Part shown: in pieces, positions 11,791 to 22,581 of the stretch
How positions within the stretch are numbered: position 1 is the first letter of the stretch
How the letters are laid out: each line of letters begins with the position of its first letter
NCBI RefSeq assembly: GCF_020520425.1
Contig: NC_079487.1
Span: 44,895,219-44,959,218, forward strand
DNA length: 64,000 nucleotides
DNA from: Spinacia oleracea
Lineage: Eukaryota; Streptophyta; Magnoliopsida; Caryophyllales; Amaranthaceae
Direction of reading: 5' to 3'
Position numbers and translations under genes: made by a program
Notes under the pieces: generated by a model
The model's input: the letters and a program-made list of their open reading frames with translations, nothing else
Database searches by the model: none
What the model was told of the DNA's origin: nothing

Positions 11791-12057
11791 CATAAACACA
11801 AAACAAATGAGTAAAATTATTTTGTTCATTTACTTATATCTATATATTCATTTTATAACACGTATATTTTCAAAATTTGAATTACATAATTAGCATGATT
11901 GATCAAGCTTGAGCCTTAAACCTTGTTGTATCTGTAAAGTTTGCTTTTGTCTTCCTCGAGTTCCCATTAGCTTTGTTGTAGATTTTCACTATCGTACTTT
12001 CCAATCTGTCATTCCTCTCACCTTTTTTCCTTAAATTTTGTGAGTTTTTTTAATTAA
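11560..12057. other. intergenic sequence, nothing recognised
   Basis: Continues the decayed element for about 200 bp and then becomes ordinary A/T-rich DNA up to the truncated LTR at 12,058. No gene or repeat boundary is visible. Confidence 0.5.
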
Positions 12058-12778
12058 CTGTACCACGATCGCACAACAGGCATGTGCAACCGCACAACCT
12101 GACTGTTCGATCGCACAGCACTGAAGTGTGGCAGTTCTGCTCGTGTTGTTGCTAAGTTGTGGCTGTTGTTCTGATGCGCTTTTCTTGCTCGATTGCTGCT
12201 GTTGTGTAGCTGCGTGATGTTTGGAGCTGTTTACGCGTGTGACTGCAAGGCTGTAGCTGCTACAAGGGACTGCAAGGGAAGAAGATGTAACAAATGCTCG
12301 TGTTTGGCTGCTCGAGTGCTGCTAATCTTGTGATGTTGCGGGGCTGCAGTTCTGCCTTGCTAGCTCTTTGAGTTGCAGCTGTGGCTCCGCGTATTGCTGC
12401 ACATTAGAATCTCGTCGCTGCAAATTAATAAGCAACGTAACGTCGCTACAAATCGCAATACATGTTATTAAGAATAGAAAATCGTATTATTAATTCGCAT
12501 CGCAATTTTCCAAATCGTAAAATCATTTTAAACATCGTCAAGCATAATGACACATTACACGTCAATGCTCAAAACGACCCTTACGCAATGAGAATGCGAA
12601 AAAAAGGCACGTTCAAAGCAAAAACGACTAAAATCTACGCAAGACGAGAAAATGTTAAGATTAATGCAAAAATGCGATAAACGAACTAAAAACGATAAAA
12701 CTAAGCAAAAATAATAATAAAATGCTAATAAAATGAACTAAAATCCTAAGCTAAGAGCGACATAAATGTCGCTCATCA
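12058..12778 (-). repeat. truncated 3' LTR of the LARD-like element
   Basis: It matches 32,535-33,279 closely, beginning at CTGTACCACGATCGCAC and ending at the shared TGATGAGCGACATTTATG end (minus strand, position 12,778). The distal two-thirds of the LTR, present at 31,232-32,530, is missing. The left target duplication is therefore lost. Confidence 0.85.
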
Positions 12779-12812
12779 AACTCCCCCAAGCTAAACCTTT
12801 GCTTGTCCTCAA
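12779..12812 (-). promoter_or_regulatory. polypurine tract and adjoining hairpin
   Basis: On the minus strand AGCTTGGGGGAGTT lies directly against the 3' LTR start, the position of the plus-strand primer. Beside it an inverted repeat (TTTGCTTG, TCC, TCAAGCAAA at 12,797-12,817) can form a hairpin. A similar G-rich tract plus hairpin recurs near 14,685-14,722. Confidence 0.65.
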
Positions 12813-15253
12813 GCAAAGCTAGAATGAGAAACGGGGAGGAGAATGAGCATAATTATTCAAAATCAAAATTACGAAAATAAGAACTACAAGAATGCACACT
12901 AACTCACTTTCGTAGGAATCACGATTGCATTTAAGCATACGCAACAAGCTCTTTAAACCCCACAATCGCTCATGAGGGCGAGTGGGATCTCGCAAGGATT
13001 TCCAAAGAGTTCAACCCATAACTCTTCCAAAAACACAATCAACGCAAGACCTAAAAGGAAAAACAAACCAAGAAAAAGGGCAGAAAAGAAAAAGAAAACA
13101 AAAGAAAAGAATAGAAAAGAAAGTAAAATAAAACTACAATATTCAAGAAAAGGGCCTTTATTATGGAACGGGCACAAAAGAATGCTAATATTACTAACCA
13201 ATAAACGAATGCACGCTAACCAATTTCCTAAGTCGAGTGAAGGATTCAAGTGTGAAGCAAAGAGAACTAAGGATTTGCACTTGCCTATCCCCCTTCTGAT
13301 CTTACCGCGCCAACTCTCTAGATCCTATTCACCCTCAAAGATAGCTTCTCGTGACGCCGCGAAGGCGCCGGAAAAGACAAGAATTGCAAGAGAGGAGAGA
13401 AGGTTACTCGACATCTTAGCATGACAATCCCATTCCATAAATTTGACCAAATCCTCCCTCCACCGATAATGACTCAACTTAAAAGGGTCAAGAGGGCTTT
13501 TATGGTGTAACGTATAGGCTAGGGGTAAGGTCGTGGAACAAATTTGGAAATGGGTGCTCAATCCTAAAGTGAAACGCAAAATGAATTTTACTCAAGCAAA
13601 TAGAACCAAAACAAACTCATACCACTTGTTTGGGGCACCCCCAAGATTATTCAACAACAAAACTAAAACTAAAACACTTTTTAAACTTTTCTTGATTTGA
13701 TTTTCTCCTTTTTTTGTGTTTCAATTGAAACTTTTCTCATTGCCTTGTTTTTCTCTATTTTTGGCTTTTTCAAAACTTTCCTTTCTCCTTTTGCCTTTTT
13801 TATTCACTATATACATCACATTTCCAAAACTTGTCATTCCAACCAAGTACAATCATTCCTCATCATTGGTATAATCATTCAAAACCATCAAGCACAATAA
13901 CACAAAGCTTCACTATCACTTCTAAGGGTGAAAATAAAACAAAGGCTAATAGGCTTGTAATGAGCTTATAAGAAATGAAGGGGCAAGGCTCAAATGGCTA
14001 GCAAGGGGGAAAGTACAAACAAAAATATATGAGAAAAATGGAAAATAAAGTCCTAAACTAAAAGGAAAATAGTCACCGAAAGAAATGCCTCTATCGTCCC
14101 CTAAAGTAGTTTGGTCGCGGTCTCGAGAAGAAAAAAGTCAAATTCGGGATATAAGAAAGTCAAGCCAAGGATCCATGCCACTCAATATATGTATACATGT
14201 GTTTTGGCTAAAATTAACATGACCCTCACAAATGGGAGCAAATACTACCCTCTTCGGTTTCAAGTCACTAGAGAGAACGATACCGTCTTACCACAAACCA
14301 AGGGTTCAAGACTCATGCTACCCAAAGTTCTAGCCGACTACCTTAACATCCAAATCTTAGACTCGAACCAAGACATTGAAAACCGTGCACACATCTACCA
14401 ATTAGGAATAAAAGCATTCTAACCTACAAGTACCAATTTTATTATGCCCGAATCAAGAATAAATCCTAAAAACTAGAAAAACTTGCCTTGACTAAGATCG
14501 AAAAGGAAAAAGAAAGAAAAAGAAAATGAAAAAGAAAATAAGGAAAAGAAAAGGAAGTAAAAAGAAAAGGAAAATAAAGAAAATCAATGAAACTAATCAA
14601 GAAATATGCACAAAATCACAAAATATTCACAAAATCAAGCAATCCATCACATGGAGATCAAAGTAGCAACCCAAACAATAGAATCTCCCCCCAAGCTTGA
14701 ATTAGGCCATGTCCACAAGGCCTAAAATGAAACTAGGAGGGGCACAGCTAGCCATCCAACCAATGCCCCACAAGAAAAGTGCCCGATCCCAAAGAATGCA
14801 TGTGAGTTAGAAGGATATTACTGGAGATGTCGTGGGAGCAAGTCCCGCAAAGAACCGTAATAACGAACGAACTCACCAATAAGAATAGCCGGACATGGCA
14901 AAGATGGATGCAAAGATTTCCACATCAAGAAAGCTAGAGGCACAAAAACTCAAAAATCAAGAAAAATTAGTATACATGGGCCAAATGGCCAAAACCCACG
15001 GGTTGCCTCCGGAGAAACGCTCTTTTTACGTCATTTGCTTGACGACTTTTACCTCTAGTAAGTACCCCAACAACGATCGCAATAGTTTGTCATATGCAAT
15101 GGCAAACATATCTAAGAATATTAAGTACCCAAGAGTCTCTTGAGAAGCATGCACAAAGTTAAAAGCAACTCTATGCCTACGGGGTATGGGGAGCCAAAAA
15201 TAAGAAAAATCAAAAGGAAAAACAAAAGAAATACTCCCTTCTTCTTGCTCCTT

Positions 15254-15770
15254 TCAGGAAGGAGAATCATTAGGATCAATAGAGGAAAAAGAATCCTCAA
15301 GCGGTGGGAGTTGGGATAAAAAGGGAAAAGAGATGGGAAATGAAGGATAAATGTTTAGTTTCTTCTTTCGGAATGGGGAATGAGGGAAGGGAGTGGGAAC
15401 AAAAGTTTCACAAACAACTTCACCCACATCACAAAGAGCATAAGAAATCTCAACATAGGATCCTTCATTCAAAGATGGGATTTCCACATCCTCAATTCTC
15501 GCAATACCTTGAGGAAATTGTTTTTGGTTGGCACATTCACGTACTTTCATCCTCAATTTGAATCGACTTAAGAACTTCAAGGCAAAAGGGAGAAAATAGA
15601 TTTTCATCACCATCATCAAGGAATTCACTCAAAGAGGAACGAGTAGGAACAAACTCTCCAATACTCAACTCCTCAATGTCATGCATCATAGGTGGCAATA
15701 TAGCCTCAAACTCATCTCTTCTCTGCGAAACATCCTTAATAAATTCTTGCATTAGGTTAGAGATTCCCAA
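15254..15770 (-). pseudogene. LARD-encoded open frame of unknown function, frameshifted
   Basis: Two overlapping minus-strand frames (15,770-15,537 and 15,628-15,254) look like one acidic protein broken by a shift near 15,540-15,560. The first shows LMQEFIKDVSQRRDEFEAIL and an acidic SEFLDDGDENLF; the second has SLNEGSYVEISYALCDVGE. I recognise no domain. The frame reads upstream to the insertion point at 15,795, and an ATG occurs in the other half of the element next to the same target site (30,936-30,938). The copia insertion therefore probably split this reading frame near its start. Confidence 0.4.
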
Positions 15771-15790
15771 AAAGCCTTTTATAACTCGTT

Positions 15791-15795
15791 GGGAC
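15791..15795. repeat. left target duplication GGGAC
   Basis: GGGAC here and again at 30,931-30,935 directly flank the outer LTR ends of the copia composite. Five bases is the normal copia duplication length. Confidence 0.85.
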
Positions 15796-17018
15796 TGTTA
15801 GGTGATGATTCATATGACAAAACATAAATCATGCGGAAAAACCATAAAGCCAGGAAAGCATATTATTTACACATAATCATTTAGCATAGTTTAGATGCAT
15901 ACACTTTGTTGCGTGCCCTCCCTAGTTGCGCCCGAACCGAACAAGAACAAGTCTTTAGGACTCCAAGTGTCGTCCCTCCGTAGATAGTCCACAGCACGTC
16001 CAGATCCGCCTTAAGCTTGACCAACTAGAATCGCCCTTAAGGTTGCTTAGGAATTTCGGCTATTAGGTGCAAGTGTATGGCTGATTTTTTCTTCAAAATC
16101 TTACCTTTAGAATACTTCAATTGTGTCTATAAATTATGACCCTAGGCACCTATTTATAGAGGTATGGAAAAGGAACTGGAATCCTACTAGGATACGAATT
16201 AATTAAACTAGAATCCTAGTAGAACTCTTATTTAATTAATTTATCCTTTTAGGATTAGGAATTTAATCATATATCGAATCCTGATAGCTTTAGGATTCGT
16301 ATATGAACACAAACACACACACGCACGCACAGCAGCCCACGAGGGGGGCCATGCGCGCGCGCGCAGCCCGCGAGCACTCGCAGCCCATTGCCACGAGGCC
16401 CACACGCTGCCGCAGCCTTGGCGCGCGCTGGGCCTGCCTTGCGGTGGGCCTGGCGCAGCCTTGGCTGGTGCGTTGTGGCTTCGTTGTGGGCCTTCGTCTG
16501 GCAGGCCTCGTCCGATGCTAATTCGTACGATACGCTTCCGATTAAATTCCCGATTCCGGAATTTATTTCCGATACGAACAATATTCAATATTTCCGATTC
16601 CGGAATTAATTTCAGTTTCGAACAAATATTTAATATTTCCGTTTCCGGAATTATTTTCCGATTCCGATAATATTTCCGATTCTGACAATATTTCCGTTTC
16701 CGGCAATATTTCCGATTCCAGCAATATTTCCATTTCCATTAATATTTTCCGATACGTACCATGTTTCCGTTTCCGGCAACATTTACGACTTGGATAATAT
16801 TTATATTTCCGATACGATCCATATTTCCGTTTCCGGTAATATCATCGTTTCCGGAGTATTCATTTCTTGCTTGTGACGATCTCAGCTCCCACTGAAACCA
16901 AGATCCGTCGATTCCGAATATCCATAGATGGAGTACTTAATGCCATTAAATACTTGATCCGTTTACGTACTATTTGTGTGACCCTACGGGTTCAGTCAAG
17001 AGTAAGCTGTGGATTAAT
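15796..17018 (-). repeat. LTR B, truncated 3' LTR of the outer element
   Basis: It begins at the plus-strand left with TGTTAGG and matches LTR F, including GATTCATATGACAAAACATA. It stops at 17,018 after GTGGATTAAT, lacking about 150 bp of the LTR 5' end, where LTR C begins at its exact TG terminus. Confidence 0.85.
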
Positions 17019-18418
17019 TGAAGGAAATAATGCCCTTGGTCCAAGTATGCATTCTATGTTAAGTCTAATAAGTGCGGTTCAGTATTAATTAACAAGTTAA
17101 TAATTCAGTGAGATCAAGTGAGCTGAATGCCTAGCTAGAGGCCGCTTCAGTTCAAGTGGAATTAATGATATTAATCCACAGCTTACTCTTGACTGAACCC
17201 GTAGGGTCACACAAATAGTACGTAAACGGATCAAGTATTTAATGGCATTAAATACTCCATCTATGGATATTCGAAATCGACGGATCTTGGTTTCAGTGGG
17301 AGCTGAGATCGTCACAGGCAAGTAATGAATGCTCCGGAAACGATGATATTACCGGAAACGGAAATATGGATCGTATCGGAAATATAAATATTATCCAAGT
17401 CGTAGATGTTGGCGGAAACGGAAACATGGTACGTATCGGAAAATATTATCGGAAATGGAAATATTGCCGGAATCGGAAATATTGCCGGAAACGGAAATAT
17501 TGTCAGAATCGGAAATATTATCGGAATCGGAAAATAATTCCGGAAACGGAAATATTAAATATTTGTTCGAAACGGAAATTAATTCCGGGAATCGGAAATA
17601 TTAAATATTGTTCGTATCGGAAATGAATTCCGGAATCGGGAAATTAATCGGAAGCGTATCGTACGAATTAGCATCGGACGAGGCCTGCCAGACGAAGGCC
17701 CAGCACGAAGCCGGGCCATCGCCAAACAAGCCAGCGAACCACAACGCACTAGCCAAGGCTGCTCCAGGCCCACCGCAAGGCAGGCCCAGCGCGCGCCAAC
17801 GCTGCGGCAGCGTGTGGGCCTCGTGGCAATGGGCTGCGAGCTCGCGGGCTGCGCGCGCGCGCATGGCGCCCCTCGTGGGCTGCTGTGCGTGCGTGTGTGT
17901 GTTGGTGTGCTATACGAATCCTAAAGCTATCAGGTTTCGACTAATGATTAAATTCCTAAACCTAAAAGGATGAATTAATTAAATAAGAATTCTATTAGGA
18001 TTCTAGTTTAATTAATTCGTATCCTAATAGGATTACGATTCCCTTTCCATACCTCTATAAATAAAGGCCTAGGGTCATTATTTTGTATAGAGTATTCAAG
18101 TATTCAAAGTGATTTTTGAGAGCAAAAATTCAGTCATACAATTGCCTATACTAGCCGAAAATTCTAAGTACCTTAAGGGCGATCCTAGTTGGTCAAGCTT
18201 AAGGCGGATCCGGACGTGCTGTGGATTATCTACGGAGGGACGACACTTGGAGTCCTAAAGACTTGTTCTTGTTCGGTTCGGGCGCAGCTAGGGAAGGCAC
18301 GCAACAAAGTATATGCATCTAAACTATGCTAAATGATTATGTGTAAATAATATGCTTTCCTGGCTTTATGGTTTTTTCCGCATGATTTATGAATTGTCAT
18401 ATGTATCATAACCTAACA
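17019..18418 (+). repeat. LTR C, 5' LTR of the plus-strand element
   Basis: A complete 1400-bp LTR from TGAAGGAAATAATGCCC to CCTAACA. It has a TATA box at 18,056-18,063. The CCGGAA array lies at 17,335-17,650 and a GC-rich segment at 17,660-17,905. Its 5' end abuts LTR B without a spacer. Confidence 0.9.
18056..18063 (+). promoter_or_regulatory. TATA box of LTR C
   Basis: TATAAATA in CCTCTATAAATAAAGG, about 355 bp before the LTR end, conserved in position among the five LTRs that include this region. Confidence 0.6.
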
Positions 18419-18419
18419 G

Positions 18420-18434
18420 TGGTATCACGAGCCT
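18420..18434 (+). promoter_or_regulatory. primer-binding site of element C
   Basis: TGGTATCACGAGCC lies one base after the LTR end. It is the near-complement of the initiator tRNA-Met 3' end and is identical to the PBS of elements A, D and F. Confidence 0.8.
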
Positions 18435-21266
18435 CTTATTATTTTCATAATCTAAATTGCATAAACATGGTTAAATATTACAAATTTGCAAGAATTAAAA
18501 GGGGTGATTAATTTTCGTAATTGTTAATTAATTGCAAATTGCGTTTATTTAATTATACGTACGCAGTTTTTCGGCAGTTTCTTCGTTGCTCATCCAAATC
18601 GAGTGATTTTTGTGTCAATTCCGCATGTAAAAGGCATTCTAAAATTTTGACAAAAATAGTAATTTTCGGCCGAACCCAGAATTCTCAAATTCGAAGCCTA
18701 ACTATGACTTTTCGGAGGTTTTAGTTTTTCGAATGCAAAATTTCGTAAATTTAAGATGTTAAATTAAATATTTGCGATTCTTGTTGATAGATCTTGAATT
18801 TTTGATTGACCTACTGTATATGTTTGACAAGTTTGAATGCCTAGCCTTGTTAATTATGCAATCTAATTTGTAATTATAATTAATTTGTTGAAAATTGGAA
18901 TAATTTAGAATTAATTTGATTTTCATAATTAGTTATAATTTAATTAGACACCTATGATTAAAAACCACCATAAAAATTGTAAATTAATGTTAAATTTTAA
19001 ATTTTTATGACCTAGACTTGAATCCATGTTAATCGGAAATCAATTAAATAATAAATTTTCGATTTTTCGCCCTAAAATTATGAAATTAATATTATTTATT
19101 AATTTGTCATTAAATTTGAATATAAATTTTAAATTTTATGCGATTCGCTCATATAACTTGCACGCACAAAGCAATGGACGCTACGTGTTACCCTTAAGGG
19201 GTGTTGTATAGTGCGGGCATGTGACGACGAGCAAGGGAGCTCGTCGCCCATGCGGTACGAATGCAATGAGCAAGGCCATGGTGCACGAGCACAAGGCAGC
19301 AGCCCTGCCTTGTGTCGTGGGCTGTGTGCAATGGGCGAATAGGCGAGGGCGAGAGCAAGGCACGAGCAGTCGCGTGTGGGCAGCAAGCGAGCTGCGCCAC
19401 AGCGCGCACTGCCTCGCGCAAGCGTGCGGAGCCTCGCGCGCAGCGAGCGCAAGCTCGCGTGCCACGAGTTCTACGCCCAGCATCGGTCGCTCGCGCGCAG
19501 CGAGCGCTATTGTGCGTGCGACAAGCGCTGCGCCCAGCGATGGCGTGCAGCGTGCTTGTTGCGACGTGCGACGAGCGCTGCGCCCAGCGATGGCAAGCAG
19601 CTTGCTTATTGCGACGTGCGACGAGCGCTGCGCCCAGCGATGGGCTGCGACAGCATGCTTGTTGCGTCGAGCGCTGGTGCGCGCAGCGAGCACTAGCTCG
19701 CGTGATGCCTTGCGATGGTGAGCAGCAGCGATGCGACGCAGCGCATGGGCTGCGCGCACATGGCCAGCGATGGCTGTGTGCGTGTGGCCCATGGGCGTGC
19801 GATGCGTGGGATTGTTGCGTTGCGATTAGATCGTTTTGAAATTTTAATTTGAAATTTTCAGTTTACGTAATTTTAATTAATTTAAAAATTAATAATTTAA
19901 ATTATTTTCTTGGATTTTAATTTTGAATATTGTAATTATAATAAATTTTATTTATTCTAATTATTTTACTAAAATTAAAATCATGAATTAATTTAAATAC
20001 GACTGAAATTAAATTTAAATTTTTGGATTCAATTATAAATTTATATGAGCTTTAAATTTTAATTAAATTTGTATGTTTCCGGTTAGACTAGAAATACATT
20101 TTTATGTTTAAAATTAGTAAAGCATATGAATTTATTGGTTTAAGTGGGAGCCCTTTTTAGTCATAAACTCTTGATTAGGTCTACAAATCCTTAAGGTTAA
20201 AACAACTTGATTAGAATTAATAAGGACTGAATTATTTGTAGATTATTGGTGCCCTTGATTAATTGCTGCAAATGTTTATGTGATGCATAATGTGTTTTAC
20301 TAACCAGCTATGTGGGCCATTCATGATAATGAATGGGTGAATGGTATATATTGTATATTTACTGTTTTCCAGGTTATGAAGTGACTAGTATGGCCCAAAT
20401 AGGATAGAAAATATGGTCTGCGTACCATTAATTTGAATGTAATTGGTCTAAAGTACCAAAGTTGTTTTTCAATTCAAATATGGTCTGCGTACCATCAAAT
20501 AGTTGTAATTAGTTTTAATTATAGCTTATCCTATTTGAAGAAAATGGTGCCTCCCACGGAGATTTTCAAGACGGACTTTGAAGTTAAAGCTTCAAGATGA
20601 AGTCGGGCCATACTAGATCACATTTATCTTATGCATGTTTTAAGTTATTTATTACTTTTAAATATGTCTTAAAATGCATGATATCAAAAGCTTGATTATG
20701 TTGCATGATTAAGGATTTTAGTTCACTTAAAATCTAACCAACATAGTAAGAGCCTTAAGTTCCAAACTTAAAAATTGAGTTAAAAGGTGCCATGCCAAAA
20801 TATACACTTGCTTGGATATCCTTTACATCAATCTAGTAATAGTTTTCGCTCAGCGAGGTGTTACTTATTGGTCCTAAAGGGGCAAGGTACACAAATAATT
20901 GTGAGTACATGTTAGTTTTGGTGAAACTCAACGATATAAGTAAGGAGTCCTTTTATGTCGTGGCAAAATCGATAGGTTTACCTAATAAGTTCTTAGACGT
21001 ACCTATCAACCAAGAATAGTTTCTAGACTATTAGCAAAAGGCTTTTGCTTACCTAAAATGTTTTAGGATTAAGTCGACAAACTGTGCTTAGTTCTTCAAT
21101 GATTTTAGGATCTTGGAATCATTTTATTCACACCTGCCGGAACACATAACTTGAATAAAATGCTTAATGAACATTGAATTATGCATGTGTGCTAGAATTT
21201 AAGTTTATTAAGAGAAACTGTGAATGGTTATTTATTTGTTTATTCTTTTCAATTGTAGTTTTAAAT
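18435..21266 (+). other. 5' leader of element C
   Basis: It aligns end to end with leaders A and D in reverse orientation. It is A/T-rich except for the GC-rich block at 19,195-19,815. Just before gag a frame continues upstream without a stop, but it begins with TTG and is not credible as a start. Confidence 0.8.
19195..19815 (+). repeat. GC-rich minisatellite block in leader C
   Basis: It occupies the place of the GC blocks in A and D but is built of a different unit. GCGACGTGCGACGAGCGCTG followed by CGCCCAGCGATGG recurs at about 19,559 and 19,612, with a related, diverged piece near 19,516. Spacing is about 53 bp. Repeat identity and number differ from copy to copy, unlike the A/T-rich flanks. 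Confidence 0.7.
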
Positions 21267-21980
21267 ATGGCAAACAACAATTCATTCAACATTCGATCAA
21301 TTCTCGAAAAGGAGAAGTTGAACGGGAAAAACTTCCTTGACTGGCAAAGGAACTTGCAAATAGTTCTTATGCAGGAAGAAAATGAGTATGTCCTAGAAGA
21401 GGCGATGCCCGAAGCCGCAGGCGACTGGGTCACTCAGGCAGCCCTCAATCGTTGGATTGATGCCAACAAGGATGTGAAATGTCTAATGCTCGCCACCATG
21501 AGTGCAGATCTGCAGAAAACGTTCATCAACTCAGATGCATTCACAATCATCAGTGAGTTGAAGAACATGTTCCAAGATCTGGCTCGAGTCGAAAGATTCG
21601 AGACTCATAGGAAAATTCTTGAGACCAAGCTTAAGAAAGGCGAGCCCATAAGTCCACATGTTCTCAAAATGATTGGACTCATTGAGAATATGAGTCGGCT
21701 GGATCAGCAATTTTCTCAGGAAATGGCTATAGACACCATCCTCCATTCTCTTCATAGCGGGTATGATCAGTTCAAACTGAACTACAGTATGAATAGTCTG
21801 GACAAAACGCTCACTGAGCTTCACGGTATGCTGAAGACCGCTGAAAAGACGCTCAAAAGTGATAAGCAGGATGTGCTTATGGTGCGTGGGGGCAAGTTCA
21901 AGAAATCTGGAAAGAAGAGGAATGCTAAGAAAGGTGGCAACAAGGCCAGCCCAACTAAGCAACTGGCGCCAAGTCTGTAA
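21267..21980 (+). pseudogene. copia gag of element C, frameshifted before the zinc knuckle
   Basis: It starts with MANNNSFNIRSILEKEKLNG and has the FLDWQRNLQIVL and LHSLHSGYDQFKLNY motifs of plant copia gag (UBN2 type). The frame ends at 21,978-21,980 about 30 bp after a lysine-rich tail. In another frame it continues to a clear CCHC knuckle, CFYCKKKGHWKRNC (about 22,017-22,058), and then toward the protease. A one-base deletion near 21,957 (AAGCAACTGG where AAGGCAACTGG would keep frame) explains the break. Coding similarity stops at the fold-back junction, 22,117-22,121. The capsid could not be expressed fused to pol. Confidence 0.8.
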
Positions 21981-22115
21981 AGAGGAAGGTCAGTCAACCC
22001 ACTTCTGAATCCGAATGCTTCTACTGCAAGAAAAAGGGGCATTGGAAGAGAAATTGCTTGAAGCTAAAGGAAGATCAAAAGAACGGAACAGTCGTTCCAT
22101 CTTCAGGTACTTTCG

Positions 22116-22581
22116 TTATAGCCATATCCTGAGAAAATTGCTGATCCAGCCGACTCATATTCTCAATGAGTCCAATCATTTTGAGAACATGTGGACTTAC
22201 GGGCTCGCCTTTCTTAAGCTTGGTCTCAAGAATTTGCCTATGAGTCTCGAATCTTTCGACTCGAGCCAGATCTTGGAACATGTTCTTCAACTCACTGATG
22301 ATTGTGAAAGCATCTGAGTTGATGAACGTTTTCTGCAGATCCGCACTCATGGTGGCGAGCATTAGACATTTCACATCCTTGTTGGAATCAATCCAACGAT
22401 TGAGGGATGCCTGAGTGACCCCGTCGCCTGCGGCTTCGGGCATCGCCTCATCTAGGACATACTCCTTTTCTTCCTGCATAAGAACTATTTGCAAGTTCCT
22501 TTGCCAGTCAAGGAAGTTTTTCCCGTTCAACTTCTCCTTTTCGAGAATTGATCGAATGTTGAATGAATTGTTGTTTGCCAT
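22116..22581 (-). pseudogene. copia gag of element D, truncated at the fold-back junction
   Basis: It starts with MANNNSFNIRS at 22,581 and is almost identical to gag C through FSQDMAI. It is then cut at the junction, after which the frame reads antisense gag C sequence and stops at 22,075. It therefore lacks the C-terminal third, the zinc knuckle and all of pol. Confidence 0.85.

Larger units (their letters stand above)
12813..15795 (-). other. internal region of the LARD-like element (3' part)
   Basis: This region is A-rich on the plus strand and has no polymerase domain. It carries a second G-rich tract with hairpin near 14,685-14,722, and decayed coding sequence at 15,254-15,770. It ends at the GGGAC target site of the copia composite. 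Confidence 0.6.

Noticed and set aside
14111..14422. 103-residue plus-strand frame opposite to the LARD element
   Set aside because: It starts with TTG and has no recognisable domain. Antisense ORFs do occur in Tat-type gypsy elements, so it deserves a database search, but the sequence alone does not support it.
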